From Vibrio sp. ES.051 (lineage in GTDB: Bacteria; Pseudomonadota; Gammaproteobacteria; Enterobacterales; Vibrionaceae), in NCBI RefSeq assembly GCF_002563795.1, contig NZ_PDJL01000004.1, forward strand, positions 310,001 through 374,000: a DNA stretch of 64,000 nucleotides. The letters run 5' to 3'. Shown one piece after another: positions 42,328 through 51,519 of this stretch (its first letter is position 1; the number at the start of each line of letters is the position of its first letter). The translations under genes were made by a program, and so were the position numbers. The notes under the pieces were generated by a model, which did not search any database, was not told where the DNA came from, and was given only the letters and a program-made list of their open reading frames with translations.

Positions 42328-42810
42328 ATGGAAAAAACAACAAAATTGAGTGCAGATTTAGGAGCTTTGCTTGCGCAGAGAGGCCATGTCGTGACCACTG
42401 CGGAATCTTGTACTGGTGGCGGCGTAGCGGCGGCCATAACTGACATTGCTGGGAGCTCAGCGTGGCTAGACCGTGCATTTGTGACCTATAGTAATGAAGC
42501 TAAAATAGAAATGCTTGGTGTGCAAGCGAGTACACTGGCAACGCATGGAGCGGTGAGCGAACCGCTCGTGGTCGAAATGGTGCGAGGTGCATTAGAAAAC
42601 TCCAATGCAACGCTAGGAGTATCGATCAGTGGGGTTGCAGGACCAGGTGGTGGCAGTGAAGAAAAGCCCGTTGGAACCGTATGTTTTGCTTTTGCCGATC
42701 ATAAAAATTGGCTGCTGGTCGAAACCATGCACTTTACCGGTGATCGTGCCGAAGTACGCGGAAAGGCGGTAACGCATGCACTGAGCCAATTATATCGACA
42801 TTTAATTTAG
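42328..42810 (+). CDS. pncC: Nicotinamide-nucleotide amidase (CinA C-terminal family)
   Basis: PncC deamidates NMN to nicotinic acid mononucleotide in pyridine nucleotide salvage. The 160-residue protein is the stand-alone CinA C-terminal domain, with [15 protein letters not shown] near the N terminus (active-site Ser/Cys region) and [19 protein letters not shown] toward the C terminus. I prefer the ATG at 42328, preceded by AAAGGGT, over an in-frame TTG six bases earlier. The order pncC-recA-recX is conserved in gammaproteobacteria. NMN is a by-product of bacterial DNA ligase, a common link to repair genes. Confidence 0.93.
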   Translation: MEKTTKLSADLGALLAQRGHVVTTAESCTGGGVAAAITDIAGSSAWLDRAFVTYSNEAKIEMLGVQASTLATHGAVSEPLVVEMVRGALENSNATLGVSISGVAGPGGGSEEKPVGTVCFAFADHKNWLLVETMHFTGDRAEVRGKAVTHALSQLYRHLI

Positions 42811-42895
42811 AACTTTGGAACTCTGCCCGCCCACACAAAATAAGGGCTAGCGAATGTTGTTTATGCGAGCAGGCTAAATTTTTTTCACACAGGTA

Positions 42896-42923
42896 TAGAC
42901 ACTGTATGAATCAACAGTATAAT
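42896..42923 (+). promoter_or_regulatory. recA promoter with overlapping LexA (SOS) box
   Basis: TAGACA (42896-42901) and TATAAT (42918-42923) are spaced by 16 bases. Between them ACTGTATGAATCAACAGTAT (42901-42920) contains CTGT-N8-ACAG, the LexA operator core. LexA bound here would cover the promoter. The arrangement matches recA regulation in other gammaproteobacteria. Confidence 0.85.
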
Positions 42924-43009
42924 AAGTTTCATTGCTGAGCAGATGATCTGCTTAAGAAAAATGAATTACTATTCGTCGCCCAAAGAAGATGAATAAATCG
43001 GAGAAAGTA

Positions 43010-44053
43010 ATGGACGAGAACAAACAGAAAGCGCTCGCCGCTGCGCTAGGTCAAATTGAAAAGCAATTCGGTAAAGGTTCGATCATGCGCCTTGGTGATA
43101 ACCGTGCAATGGACGTAGAAACTATTTCAACGGGTTCTCTTTCTCTCGATATCGCTTTGGGTGCTGGTGGTCTACCAATGGGTCGAATCGTAGAAGTTTA
43201 CGGTCCAGAATCTTCAGGTAAAACAACACTGACTCTTGAGCTGATTGCAGCAGCGCAGCGTGAAGGTAAGACTTGTGCCTTCATCGATGCAGAGCACGCG
43301 CTGGATCCTGTATACGCGAAGAAACTTGGTGTAAACATTGATGCGCTTTTGGTTTCTCAGCCAGATACGGGTGAACAAGCGTTAGAAATCTGTGATGCAC
43401 TTGCACGTTCTGGTGCGATTGACGTGATGGTTATCGACTCCGTTGCTGCACTAACACCTAAAGCAGAAATTGAAGGCGAAATGGGCGATAGCCACATGGG
43501 TCTTCAAGCTCGTATGCTTTCTCAAGCAATGCGTAAACTCACCGGTAACCTAAAGCAGTCTAATTGTATGTGTATCTTCATCAACCAAATCCGTATGAAG
43601 ATTGGTGTGATGTTTGGTAACCCAGAAACGACCACGGGTGGTAATGCACTGAAGTTTTACGCCTCGGTTCGTTTAGATATTCGTCGTACTGGTGCAATTA
43701 AAGATGGCGATGAGGTTGTGGGTAACGAAACACGTATTAAAGTGGTTAAGAACAAAATTGCAGCACCGTTTAAAGAAGCACATACACAAATTATGTACGG
43801 TCAAGGCTTTAACCGTGAAGGTGAGTTGGTTGATTTAGGCGTGAAGCATAAGCTGGTTGAAAAAGCGGGTGCATGGTACAGCCATAACGGTGATAAGATT
43901 GGTCAGGGTAAGGCAAATGCGTGTAACTACCTGCGCGAGCACTCTGAAGTAGCTAAGACTCTCGATACCAAACTACGTGAAATGTTGTTAGCTCCAGCAC
44001 TTGATGAAGATCCAGATGTAAGTGAAAAACCGGAGCAAGCAGAAGAATTTTAA
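43010..44053 (+). CDS. recA: Recombinase RecA
   Basis: RecA forms filaments on single-stranded DNA, promotes strand exchange and triggers LexA self-cleavage. The 347-residue protein has Walker A (GPESSGKTT, residues about 66-74), the [20 protein letters not shown] loop region, the [20 protein letters not shown] loop 2 and the acidic C-terminal tail [15 protein letters not shown]. The GGAG ribosome-binding site eight bases upstream selects the ATG at 43010; an ATG at 42989 is too far upstream. The promoter carries an SOS box. Confidence 0.98.
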   Translation: MDENKQKALAAALGQIEKQFGKGSIMRLGDNRAMDVETISTGSLSLDIALGAGGLPMGRIVEVYGPESSGKTTLTLELIAAAQREGKTCAFIDAEHALDPVYAKKLGVNIDALLVSQPDTGEQALEICDALARSGAIDVMVIDSVAALTPKAEIEGEMGDSHMGLQARMLSQAMRKLTGNLKQSNCMCIFINQIRMKIGVMFGNPETTTGGNALKFYASVRLDIRRTGAIKDGDEVVGNETRIKVVKNKIAAPFKEAHTQIMYGQGFNREGELVDLGVKHKLVEKAGAWYSHNGDKIGQGKANACNYLREHSEVAKTLDTKLREMLLAPALDEDPDVSEKPEQAEEF

Positions 44054-44075
44054 TCTGCTAATATCAGAAATAATA

Positions 44076-44105
44076 AAAAGCCCTGCCATGCGGGGCTTTG
44101 TTGTA
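44076..44105 (+). terminator. Terminator after recA
   Basis: AAAGCCCTGC-CAT-GCGGGGCTTT forms a 10-bp stem with one G-T pair, then TTTGTTGT. It partly insulates recX from recA; in E. coli read-through of such a terminator gives low recX expression. Confidence 0.78.
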
Positions 44106-44174
44106 TCTGCCCCTACCAGAAGCGAAGTCCTAGCAAGGATTAATATTTAAAGCAAAAACACTTTTAGGATCACC

Positions 44175-44642
44175 ATGTACCAAAAGCGTCAGGCGCCAAC
44201 GTTATCGAGTAAAGAAGCTGCGATTCAATTACTGAGTCGTCGAGATCATGGTCAGTATGAACTTTGTCAAAAGTTAGCGATGAAAGGTTACGAAGAATCA
44301 GATATCGAGATCGCAATTAATTTTTGCGTAGATCACAACTACCTCGATGATTTGCGTTATGCCAAAAGCCAAATTCGCCAACATGTCTACAAAGGGCACG
44401 GTGAGCGTCGAATTCGACAGGAACTCAATCAGAAGCGAGTAGCAGACTTCGTGATTGAACAAGCGATGGCCGAAGAGCCCCAAGACTGGTTTGAACTTGC
44501 CAAGCAGGCAGCGGAGAAGAAATTCAAAGGTATCAAAGCTAAAGACCAGAAAGAGCATGCCAAACAGGTACGCTTTCTACAGTATCGAGGTTACAGTTTC
44601 GACCAAATTAGTTACGCGTTGAGCTCTGACAACCAAGATTAG
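44175..44642 (+). CDS. recX: Regulatory protein RecX
   Basis: RecX binds RecA filaments and limits their extension. The 155-residue protein is made of the family's repeated three-helix units; the [20 protein letters not shown] segment and the [13 protein letters not shown] and [15 protein letters not shown] segments are typical. It follows recA after 121 bases that include a terminator. An AGGATCACC site precedes the ATG. Confidence 0.94.
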   Translation: MYQKRQAPTLSSKEAAIQLLSRRDHGQYELCQKLAMKGYEESDIEIAINFCVDHNYLDDLRYAKSQIRQHVYKGHGERRIRQELNQKRVADFVIEQAMAEEPQDWFELAKQAAEKKFKGIKAKDQKEHAKQVRFLQYRGYSFDQISYALSSDNQD

Positions 44643-44783
44643 TTGTGAATAGTGAGCACTGATTTTTATTTTGCTTCAAATTTTTCTCCTACTCCCTCTT
44701 TTCCTCAAGAAAACTAGTCTCAGCTGATTGCATGATCTACAATACGGCAAAATTCTAACTCGACTATTTTCAGGAAGAGCTGC

Positions 44784-47366
44784 ATGTACATGAGCACTGA
44801 TGAGGTTCGTAACGCGTTCCTCAAGTTCTTTGAAAGCAAAGGACACCAAATCGTAGAAAGTTCATCGTTAGTTCCACATAACGACCCAACCCTGCTATTC
44901 ACAAATGCAGGTATGAACCAATTTAAAGATTGCTTCTTAGGCTTAGAAAAACGCGCCTATACTCGAGCAACTACGGCTCAACGTTGTGTACGTGCTGGCG
45001 GTAAACATAACGACCTGGAAAACGTGGGTTTCACGGCTCGTCATCACACATTTTTTGAAATGCTAGGCAACTTCAGTTTTGGCGATTACTTTAAAGAAGA
45101 TGCCATTTCATTTGCTTGGGAATTCCTAACAGAAGTGCTCAAACTGCCTGGAGAGCGTCTATTGGTCACGGTGTACGAAACAGACGACGAAGCGTTCGAT
45201 ATTTGGAATAAGAAAGTAGGCATTCCTGCAGATCGTATTGTTCGTATCGGCGATAAGCAAGGTGGTAAGCCTTATGAGTCAGATAACTTTTGGCAAATGG
45301 GCGACACCGGTCCTTGTGGACCATGTACAGAAATTTTCTACGATCACGGTGAGCATATTTGGGGTGGGCGTCCTGGTACACCAGAAGAAGATGGTGACCG
45401 TTTCATCGAGATCTGGAACAACGTATTCATGCAATTCAACCGTCATGCAGACGGCACAATGGAGCCGCTACCAAAGCCATCAGTAGATACTGGCATGGGT
45501 ATCGAACGTATCTCTGCAATCATGCAAGGTGTCCACTCAAACTACGAAATCGACGTATTCCAAACGCTGATTAAAGCGGCTGCTGAAGTGATTGGTTACG
45601 AAGATTTGTCTAATCAATCGCTGCGCGTCATTGCTGACCACATCCGTTCGTGTTCATTTCTGATTATTGATGGCGTGATGCCTTCAAACGAAGGTCGTGG
45701 TTACGTACTACGTCGCATCATCCGTCGTGCTGTTCGTCACGGTAACAAGTTAGGTGCACAAGGTGCGTTTTTCTACAAATTGGTAGGCGCACTGGCAGAG
45801 GTCATGGGCACCGCTGGCGAAGAACTGAAACGCCAGCAAGCCGTCGTTGAAAAAGTACTACGTATCGAAGAAGAAAACTTCGGCCGTACTCTGGAGCGTG
45901 GCATGGCGATTCTAAACGAAGCACTAGATAACCTAGATGGCAAAGTGTTAGACGGTGAAACCGTATTTAAACTTTATGACACTTACGGTTTCCCTGCCGA
46001 TCTGACCAACGACGTTGCACGCGAGCGAGAATTCGTTATCGATGAAGAGGGATTTGAGAAAGCGATGGAAGCACAGCGGCAGCGAGCACGTGAAGCTGGT
46101 CAGTTCGGTACAGACTACAACGCAACCATTAAAGTGGACGCAGAAACAGAATTTTGTGGTTACTTAAGCACAAAAGGCTCAAGTTCAATAGAAGCCATAT
46201 TCGTGGAAGGCAACGAAGTTGACTCTCTATCGGCGGGTGATAAGGCGATCATCGTTTTAGGCGAAACACCATTCTACGCTGAAGCTGGTGGTCAGTGTGG
46301 TGATACGGGGGAAATCCGTACAGAGTCCGGTGTATTCCTTGTTGAAGATACACAAAAGTTAGGTAACGCAATTACTCACTATGGTGTTATGACTGAAGGT
46401 GTTCTGATGAAAGGTGACGAAGTGGCGACGATGGTTGACGAAGAACGTCGTGCTGCCACCGCTCTAAATCACTCAGCCACGCACTTGTTACACGCAGCAC
46501 TTCGCCAAGTGCTAGGTGAACATGTAACGCAAAAAGGCTCTCTCGTTAAGCCTGAAAGCCTACGTTTCGACTTTTCACACCTAGAAGCAGTAACGGCAAC
46601 AGAGTTGAAAGAAGTTGAGCGTTTAGTTAACGCACAAATTCGTCGTAACCATGTTATCGAAACGAATTTAATGGACGTTGAGTCCGCGAAGAAGAAAGGT
46701 GCGATGGCACTGTTCGGTGAGAAGTACGATGACGAAGTTCGCGTGCTGTCAATGGGGGACTTCTCGACTGAACTGTGTGGCGGTATTCACGCATCAAACA
46801 CAGGTGACATTGGTTTATTCAAAATCACTTCGGAAAGCGGTATCGCGGCAGGAATTCGTCGTATTGAAGCGGTTACAGGCGAGGCAGCGTTAGACGTAAT
46901 TGAAGCAAAAAATGCGCAGTACGAAGAAAAACTGACTGAATCTGCTCAAAAAATAAAGGCGTTAGAGAAAGAAATTCAAAAGCTAAAGGACAAGATGGCA
47001 GCGGCTGAAAGTGCTAACATCATGAGCAAAGCTGTAGAAGTTAACGGTACAAAAGTGCTGGTAGCGGCTCTCGAGGGCGCAGACAGTAAAAACCTACGGA
47101 CGATGGTTGATGATATTAAAAACCAAATGGGTTCTGGTATTGTGCTTCTAGCAAATGTAACGGGCGATAAAATCGGTCTGATTGCTGGCGTAACAAAAGA
47201 TCTCACAGGCAAAGTAAAAGCGGGTGAGTTGGTTAAAATGATTGCTGAGCAAGTTGGTGGTAAAGGCGGTGGTCGTCCTGATATGGCGCAAGCTGGTGGT
47301 ACTGATGTAGCCGCATTACCGAAGGCTATCAAAACTGTTCAGCCTTGGCTAGAAGAACGCTTATAA
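44784..47366 (+). CDS. alaS: Alanine--tRNA ligase
   Basis: AlaS charges tRNA(Ala). The 860-residue protein has the class II catalytic core ([30 protein letters not shown] region), the editing domain with zinc ligands in [13 protein letters not shown] and in [13 protein letters not shown], and the C-terminal coiled-coil and C-Ala domain. The AGGA ribosome-binding site eight bases upstream supports the ATG at 44784; the ATG at 44790 is a weaker choice. In the serA-csrA direction it is followed by lysC and csrA, the same order as in other vibrios and relatives. Confidence 0.97.
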   Translation: MYMSTDEVRNAFLKFFESKGHQIVESSSLVPHNDPTLLFTNAGMNQFKDCFLGLEKRAYTRATTAQRCVRAGGKHNDLENVGFTARHHTFFEMLGNFSFGDYFKEDAISFAWEFLTEVLKLPGERLLVTVYETDDEAFDIWNKKVGIPADRIVRIGDKQGGKPYESDNFWQMGDTGPCGPCTEIFYDHGEHIWGGRPGTPEEDGDRFIEIWNNVFMQFNRHADGTMEPLPKPSVDTGMGIERISAIMQGVHSNYEIDVFQTLIKAAAEVIGYEDLSNQSLRVIADHIRSCSFLIIDGVMPSNEGRGYVLRRIIRRAVRHGNKLGAQGAFFYKLVGALAEVMGTAGEELKRQQAVVEKVLRIEEENFGRTLERGMAILNEALDNLDGKVLDGETVFKLYDTYGFPADLTNDVAREREFVIDEEGFEKAMEAQRQRAREAGQFGTDYNATIKVDAETEFCGYLSTKGSSSIEAIFVEGNEVDSLSAGDKAIIVLGETPFYAEAGGQCGDTGEIRTESGVFLVEDTQKLGNAITHYGVMTEGVLMKGDEVATMVDEERRAATALNHSATHLLHAALRQVLGEHVTQKGSLVKPESLRFDFSHLEAVTATELKEVERLVNAQIRRNHVIETNLMDVESAKKKGAMALFGEKYDDEVRVLSMGDFSTELCGGIHASNTGDIGLFKITSESGIAAGIRRIEAVTGEAALDVIEAKNAQYEEKLTESAQKIKALEKEIQKLKDKMAAAESANIMSKAVEVNGTKVLVAALEGADSKNLRTMVDDIKNQMGSGIVLLANVTGDKIGLIAGVTKDLTGKVKAGELVKMIAEQVGGKGGGRPDMAQAGGTDVAALPKAIKTVQPWLEERL

Positions 47367-47382
47367 GCACTTAACTAATAAA

Positions 47383-47425
47383 TTTACGCTCAATCAAATT
47401 TTTTGATTGAGCGTAAATTTTTTTG
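47383..47425. terminator. Terminator after alaS
   Basis: TTTACGCTCAATCAAA (47383-47398) pairs with the inverted copy ending GATTGAGCGTAAA (47405-47417), then a T-rich tail follows. It is one of the longest stems in the window, about 13 bp. Confidence 0.8.
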
Positions 47426-47574
47426 GTAATCAAATGGTTTAATTGACTAAGAGTTAACCGAGTTAGTTGAGCTATTTGGTTCTATTGTAATGGCTGCTGA
47501 TATAATTCCTGAAAGTAAGTGTTTGAATTTTAAGCGGTTAAAAAGAGACTTTGGTCTTGGGAAGGTGAAGGCTG

Positions 47575-48762
47575 GTGAAAAAGCCCCTTATCGTGCAAAA
47601 GTTTGGCGGAACCTCCGTGGGTTCTATTGAAAGAATCCACCAAGTTGCTGAACACATCATTAAGGCGAGAAATGATGGCAATCAAGTTGTTGTTGTTGTG
47701 TCTGCAATGTCAGGCGAAACAAACAAATTAATGGAGCTCGCTAAACAGATCGATAGCGTACCTACAGCTCGAGAACTTGATGTTTTGCTCTCTGCTGGTG
47801 AGCAAGTGTCGATGGCACTATTAGCAATGACTCTAAACAAAATGGGTCATGCAGCACGCTCACTTAACGGAGCACAAGCGAGAATTGTGACGGACAATCA
47901 ACACAATGACGCCACGATTAAACACATTGATACCTCAAAAATAATAGCATTGCTTGAGCAAGAACAAATCGTTATTGTTGCGGGTTTTCAAGGTGTGACT
48001 GAGAATGGGGATATCACCACATTAGGTCGGGGGGGATCAGATACTAGTGCCGTTGCACTTGCAGGCGCATTACGTGCTGATGAATGCCAAATCTTTACCG
48101 ACGTTGATGGTATTTATACTTGTGACCCGCGTGTAGTAAAAAATGCTCAAAAACTGGCAATTATTGACTTTCTTTCAATGGAAGCAATGGCAAGACGAGG
48201 AGCTAAGGTATTGCATTTACCTTCTGTGCAGTTTGCATGGAGGAATAACGTACCACTACGCGTGCTTTCGACATTTGATGTGAATGAAGGCAGTTTGGTA
48301 AAGGGAGAGTCGGGCAGTCAAGCTGTCTCTGGTATAGCTATTCAACGTGACCTTGCTATTATTGAAGTCGATAAAGAACATTTATCTAGTGCTACAAAAC
48401 AATGTCAGATGCTGGGTATTAATATTTGGTATGTGATCGAGGAAACAGAACGAGCAGGTATCATGATAAAACAAGATGCATGCGACAAGTTCGATCTGGT
48501 GTTCAGCGATAAAATCCGTAATAGTGAAGCAGTAAGTCTTCTAACCGCGGTAGGGCTTGAGGCCAATGGAATGGTAGAGCACGCACGCGATTTGTTGGCA
48601 AAGCGAGATATTGAGATCAATTTCAGCGCAACGGACGCACTCACTATGATGCTAGTTTTACCACCTGAATGTGTGAATACAGCAGCAAATATTCTACATG
48701 ATGCTTACATTACGTCTAGTGAAGCATTAAACATTCAACAAAAACATGTCTTTTTAGGCTAA
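47575..48762 (+). CDS. lysC: Aspartate kinase
   Basis: Aspartate kinase makes aspartyl phosphate, the entry to lysine, threonine and methionine synthesis. The 395-residue protein is a stand-alone, mono-functional enzyme with the N-terminal VQKFGGTSVGS motif, GRGGSDTSAVALAGAL and FTDVDGIYTCDPRVV in the kinase domain, and two C-terminal ACT domains. The start is a GTG preceded by AAGGTGAAGG. The 208-bp leader shows a terminator and a possible TATAAT at about 47497, but nothing resembling a lysine riboswitch. Which amino acid inhibits this isozyme cannot be read from the sequence; the symbol is by family. Confidence 0.9.
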   Translation: MKKPLIVQKFGGTSVGSIERIHQVAEHIIKARNDGNQVVVVVSAMSGETNKLMELAKQIDSVPTARELDVLLSAGEQVSMALLAMTLNKMGHAARSLNGAQARIVTDNQHNDATIKHIDTSKIIALLEQEQIVIVAGFQGVTENGDITTLGRGGSDTSAVALAGALRADECQIFTDVDGIYTCDPRVVKNAQKLAIIDFLSMEAMARRGAKVLHLPSVQFAWRNNVPLRVLSTFDVNEGSLVKGESGSQAVSGIAIQRDLAIIEVDKEHLSSATKQCQMLGINIWYVIEETERAGIMIKQDACDKFDLVFSDKIRNSEAVSLLTAVGLEANGMVEHARDLLAKRDIEINFSATDALTMMLVLPPECVNTAANILHDAYITSSEALNIQQKHVFLG

Positions 48763-48854
48763 TTTTCTATGACAAGGGAGTTTACGAAAATATAACTTTT
48801 GTTGGATAATAGCTTTGTAGCAAGAAAATTTAGAGATTACTCAAGGAGCAAAGA

Positions 48855-49058
48855 ATGCTAATTTTGACTCGCCGCGTAGGCGAAACACTGATGATTGGTG
48901 ATGAAGTAACTGTAACTGTACTAGGTGTGAAAGGTAACCAAGTACGTATTGGCGTTAACGCTCCGAAAGAAGTTTCAGTTCACCGTGAAGAAATTTATAT
49001 GCGCATTCAAGCTGAAAAAGGCAATGGTAACACTGCTTCAGATTCAGATAACTACTAA
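48855..49058 (+). CDS. csrA: Carbon storage regulator CsrA
   Basis: CsrA is a small RNA-binding protein that represses or activates translation by binding GGA motifs, and in Vibrio is titrated by RNAs under VarS/VarA control. The 67-residue protein has the conserved start [16 protein letters not shown] and the [19 protein letters not shown] core with the RNA-contacting Arg44-type position. The AAGGAG ribosome-binding site is strong. It lies downstream of lysC and is followed by a strong terminator and the tRNA cluster. Confidence 0.97.
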   Translation: MLILTRRVGETLMIGDEVTVTVLGVKGNQVRIGVNAPKEVSVHREEIYMRIQAEKGNGNTASDSDNY

Positions 49059-49090
49059 GTCGCTCCTGTTTACAGAGCTTAGTTTGAATG

Positions 49091-49123
49091 AAAAAGGCTA
49101 GCCGATGGGCTGGCCTTTTTAGT
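49091..49123 (+). terminator. Terminator after csrA
   Basis: AAAAAGGCTAGCC-GATG-GGCTGGCCTTTTT forms a long stem with a T run, 32 bases past the csrA stop. Confidence 0.85.
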
Positions 49124-49416
49124 TTCTGAACTCTCCGCAAGAGTTAGATAGGAGTGGGGTTTTGAACGTTGCCTTTGTTCGTTCAGTCTTACAGTTTTTG
49201 ACTTACCATCACTTGATGCTCTGATTATAGCTGCGCTTATAAGCCAAATAATGCTCGTTAAAGTAAATACTTTAAGCGCCTTGATAATAATTGTTTTTAT
49301 TCGGAGAAGACTCTCTTTTTTTCATCATAATAGAGTGGTAAAGTTCGTTAAATCGTCACTTTGATTAAATCCGCAACGGTTAAGTTGTTTGGGTGGTTTT
49401 TTTTCAAAGAAAGTGT

Positions 49417-49444
49417 TTGACATATTTTCGGTAAAACGTAATAT
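49417..49444 (+). promoter_or_regulatory. Promoter of the tRNA cluster
   Basis: TTGACA (49417-49422) and TAATAT (49439-49444) are separated by 16 bases, followed by the GC-rich stretch GTGCCTCCGC. Such a discriminator is typical of stable-RNA promoters under stringent control; that control is inferred. Confidence 0.72.
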
Positions 49445-49459
49445 GTGCCTCCGCAAGAC

Positions 49460-49552
49460 GGTGAGGTGGCCGAGAGGCTGAAGGCGCTCCCCTGCTAAGG
49501 GAGTATACGGTTTGTAGCCGTATCGAGGGTTCGAATCCCTCCCTCACCGCCA
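49460..49552 (+). tRNA. tRNA-Ser (GCU)
   Basis: A 93-nt class II tRNA with a long variable arm, anticodon GCT at 49494-49496, acceptor GGTGAGG pairing with CCTCACC and an encoded CCA end. It is identical to the copy at 49683. Confidence 0.96.
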
Positions 49553-49581
49553 TTTCTTGCGAGACTTCTAAAGTGTACAGT

Positions 49582-49658
49582 GCGTCCTTAGCTCAGCTGG
49601 ATAGAGTACCTGGCTACGAACCAGGCGGTCGGAGGTTCGAATCCTCCAGGACGCGCCA
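49582..49658 (+). tRNA. tRNA-Arg (ACG), copy 1
   Basis: A 77-nt tRNA with anticodon ACG at 49616-49618 (A34 is normally edited to inosine by TadA), acceptor GCGTCCT pairing with AGGACGC and an encoded CCA. Confidence 0.96.
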
Positions 49659-49682
49659 TTCTTTAGATAGAACAAATAAAAC

Positions 49683-49775
49683 GGTGAGGTGGCCGAGAGG
49701 CTGAAGGCGCTCCCCTGCTAAGGGAGTATACGGTTTGTAGCCGTATCGAGGGTTCGAATCCCTCCCTCACCGCCA
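49683..49775 (+). tRNA. tRNA-Ser (GCU), copy 2
   Basis: This 93-nt tRNA repeats the first tRNA-Ser exactly, anticodon GCT, with an encoded CCA. The Ser-Arg order is duplicated. Confidence 0.96.
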
Positions 49776-49844
49776 TTTATTGACGTAGCCGTCAATTTTT
49801 TTGTTCTTAAAGAAAGACAGTGTGAGATACTTCACAAAAACTGC

Positions 49845-49921
49845 GCGTCCTTAGCTCAGCTGGATAGAGTACCTGGCTACGAACCAGGCGGTCGGAGGTT
49901 CGAATCCTCCAGGACGCGCCA
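49845..49921 (+). tRNA. tRNA-Arg (ACG), copy 2
   Basis: A 77-nt tRNA identical to copy 1, and the first member of the regular 130-bp array. Confidence 0.96.
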
Positions 49922-49974
49922 CTTATTAAAGGGTAATTCCCTGATGTTAATATTAGATTGATATCGAAAATTGC

Positions 49975-50051
49975 GCGTCCTTAGCTCAGCTGGATAGAGT
50001 ACCTGGCTACGAACCAGGCGGTCGGAGGTTCGAATCCTCCAGGACGCGCCA
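49975..50051 (+). tRNA. tRNA-Arg (ACG), copy 3
   Basis: A 77-nt tRNA identical to the other Arg copies, in the second 130-bp unit. Confidence 0.96.
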
Positions 50052-50104
50052 CTTATTAAAGGGTAATGCCCTGATGTTGATGTTAAATCGATATCGAAAA
50101 TTGT

Positions 50105-50181
50105 GCGTCCTTAGCTCAGCTGGATAGAGTACCTGGCTACGAACCAGGCGGTCGGAGGTTCGAATCCTCCAGGACGCGCCA
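50105..50181 (+). tRNA. tRNA-Arg (ACG), copy 4
   Basis: A 77-nt tRNA identical to the other Arg copies, in the third 130-bp unit. Confidence 0.96.
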
Positions 50182-50234
50182 CTTATTAAAGGGTAATGCC
50201 CTGATGTTAATGTTAGATTGATATCGAAAACTGC

Positions 50235-50311
50235 GCGTCCTTAGCTCAGCTGGATAGAGTACCTGGCTACGAACCAGGCGGTCGGAGGTTCGAATCCTCC
50301 AGGACGCGCCA
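50235..50311 (+). tRNA. tRNA-Arg (ACG), copy 5
   Basis: A 77-nt tRNA identical to the other Arg copies, in the fourth 130-bp unit. Confidence 0.96.
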
Positions 50312-50364
50312 CTTATTAAAGGGTAATGCCCTGATGTTAATGTTAGATTGATATCGAAAACTGC

Positions 50365-50441
50365 GCGTCCTTAGCTCAGCTGGATAGAGTACCTGGCTAC
50401 GAACCAGGCGGTCGGAGGTTCGAATCCTCCAGGACGCGCCA
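50365..50441 (+). tRNA. tRNA-Arg (ACG), copy 6
   Basis: A 77-nt tRNA identical to the other Arg copies, in the fifth 130-bp unit. Confidence 0.96.
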
Positions 50442-50494
50442 CTTATTAAAGGGTAATTCCCTGATGTTAATATTAGATTGATATCGAAAATTGC

Positions 50495-50571
50495 GCGTCC
50501 TTAGCTCAGCTGGATAGAGTACCTGGCTACGAACCAGGCGGTCGGAGGTTCGAATCCTCCAGGACGCGCCA
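50495..50571 (+). tRNA. tRNA-Arg (ACG), copy 7
   Basis: A 77-nt tRNA identical to the other Arg copies, in the sixth 130-bp unit. Confidence 0.96.
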
Positions 50572-50624
50572 CTTATTAAAGGGTAATGCCCTGATGTTGA
50601 TGTTAAATCGATATCGAAAATTGT

Positions 50625-50701
50625 GCGTCCTTAGCTCAGCTGGATAGAGTACCTGGCTACGAACCAGGCGGTCGGAGGTTCGAATCCTCCAGGACGCGCC
50701 A
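50625..50701 (+). tRNA. tRNA-Arg (ACG), copy 8
   Basis: A 77-nt tRNA identical to the other Arg copies; the last of the array, with a terminator nine bases later. Confidence 0.96.
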
Positions 50702-50709
50702 CGTATTAT

Positions 50710-50736
50710 AAAAGCCTCGCTAATGCGAGGCTTTTT
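50710..50736 (+). terminator. Terminator of the tRNA cluster
   Basis: AAAGCCTCGC-TAAT-GCGAGGCTTT forms a 10-bp stem with a T tail right after the last tRNA. Confidence 0.85.
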
Positions 50737-51134
50737 AGTATCTGAAACCACGATATAGCTCTGACCGACTAGATATTGTATTTCCTCTTTTTCAAAAAAT
50801 GTCTATGTGCGTATCTACGCAATGGACTCTTTCTATCAAACACTGGACGATCCCCAATTCGGCTAGCTTCCTTCTACTTCACTTTAAATAACATCATATA
50901 AACACCTTATTTTGTTTTAAAAATGTGCGTTGTTATATCTGTCTGTTTTTGTTTTTTAACAGGTTTTTATGCGCTGGTTTTTAAATCTCTATCGCCGTTT
51001 TTATTTATGCTCTCTTTTACTTTATTCATCAGCAGAACGGCGGAATTAACGTGATTGTTTTCTCATGAACTGTGATCTGAGTAGTGAATAAATAATCATT
51101 TATCAGGATTATTACAAACCTTTCTTAAACAAAA

Positions 51135-51162
51135 TTGACAAAGTTTAACCAATCGAGATAAT
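51135..51162 (+). promoter_or_regulatory. Promoter of the oadGAB operon
   Basis: TTGACA (51135-51140) and GATAAT (51157-51162) have a 16-bp spacer. The next gene, oadG, starts 68 bases downstream of the -10. Confidence 0.68.
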
Positions 51163-51229
51163 CCATGGGTCGGGATTTGACGCTATTAAAGTCCTGCACG
51201 TTGTCAGGATGACAAAGAAAGGAAGCAAC

Positions 51230-51487
51230 ATGACTAATATAGGAAGCCTGCTAGTAGATGCGGCCACCCTGATGCTAACAGGGATGGTGGTCGTATTTAT
51301 TTTCCTCACCATTCTTGTTTATCTCGTTCGGCTAATGTCGAAACTGGTACCAGAAGAAGTACCAGATCCAGTCGCAGCACAAAAAACAAATACCAATATT
51401 CAATCAACCTCTTCAGCTGTTAGTCCACAAGTAGTGGCGGCGATCTCGGCTGCGATTCATAAGCATCGCACCTTAGTCGCGAAGTAG
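51230..51487 (+). CDS. oadG: Oxaloacetate decarboxylase gamma subunit
   Basis: OadG is the small membrane subunit that assembles the Na+-pumping oxaloacetate decarboxylase and binds zinc. The 85-residue protein has one N-terminal membrane segment ([20 protein letters not shown], residues about 12-31) and a polar, Ala/Ser-rich C-terminal tail ending in a basic [10 protein letters not shown]. The AAAGGAAG ribosome-binding site supports this ATG over one 21 bases upstream. It is the first gene of oadGAB. Confidence 0.93.
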   Translation: MTNIGSLLVDAATLMLTGMVVVFIFLTILVYLVRLMSKLVPEEVPDPVAAQKTNTNIQSTSSAVSPQVVAAISAAIHKHRTLVAK

Positions 51488-51519
51488 CCGAAAAAAGGAT
51501 TAAAAAGGAGTTTAAGAGC

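Larger units (their letters stand above)
49059..49459. other. 401-bp gap between csrA and the tRNA cluster
   Basis: It holds the csrA terminator, a perfect palindrome TTAAAGTA-AA-TACTTTAA at 49258-49275, and the tRNA promoter at 49417-49444. No coding frame or structured RNA is apparent between 49124 and 49410. Confidence 0.5.
49845..50701 (+). repeat. Tandem array of seven 130-bp tRNA-Arg units
   Basis: tRNA-Arg starts fall exactly every 130 bases (49845, 49975, 50105, 50235, 50365, 50495, 50625). The 53-bp spacers come in three types. In order they read A, B, C, C, A, B: spacer 1 equals spacer 5, spacer 2 equals spacer 6, and spacers 3 and 4 are alike. The A-B pair therefore recurs at a 520-bp distance. 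Confidence 0.9.
50702..51229. other. 528-bp gap between the tRNA cluster and oadG
   Basis: After the tRNA terminator the sequence is AT-rich without a credible gene. It contains the inverted repeat ATAAAT-AATC-ATTTAT at 51088-51103, a possible operator, and a good promoter at 51135-51162, which leaves a leader of about 60 bases before oadG. Confidence 0.5.

Noticed and set aside
47426..47574. Possible lysine riboswitch before lysC
   Set aside because: The leader is only about 150 bases after the terminator and none of the conserved lysine riboswitch blocks is visible.
49845..50701. Regular repeat-spacer pattern resembling a CRISPR array
   Set aside because: The repeats are complete 77-nt tRNA-Arg genes with anticodon and CCA, the spacers are near-identical to each other, and no cas genes are near.
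50527..50751. Open frame of about 74 codons on the minus strand across the tRNA array
   Set aside because: It is the antisense of tRNA-Arg genes and shows the repeated tRNA sequence as protein (GASWRIRTSDR-like), a well-known spurious annotation.
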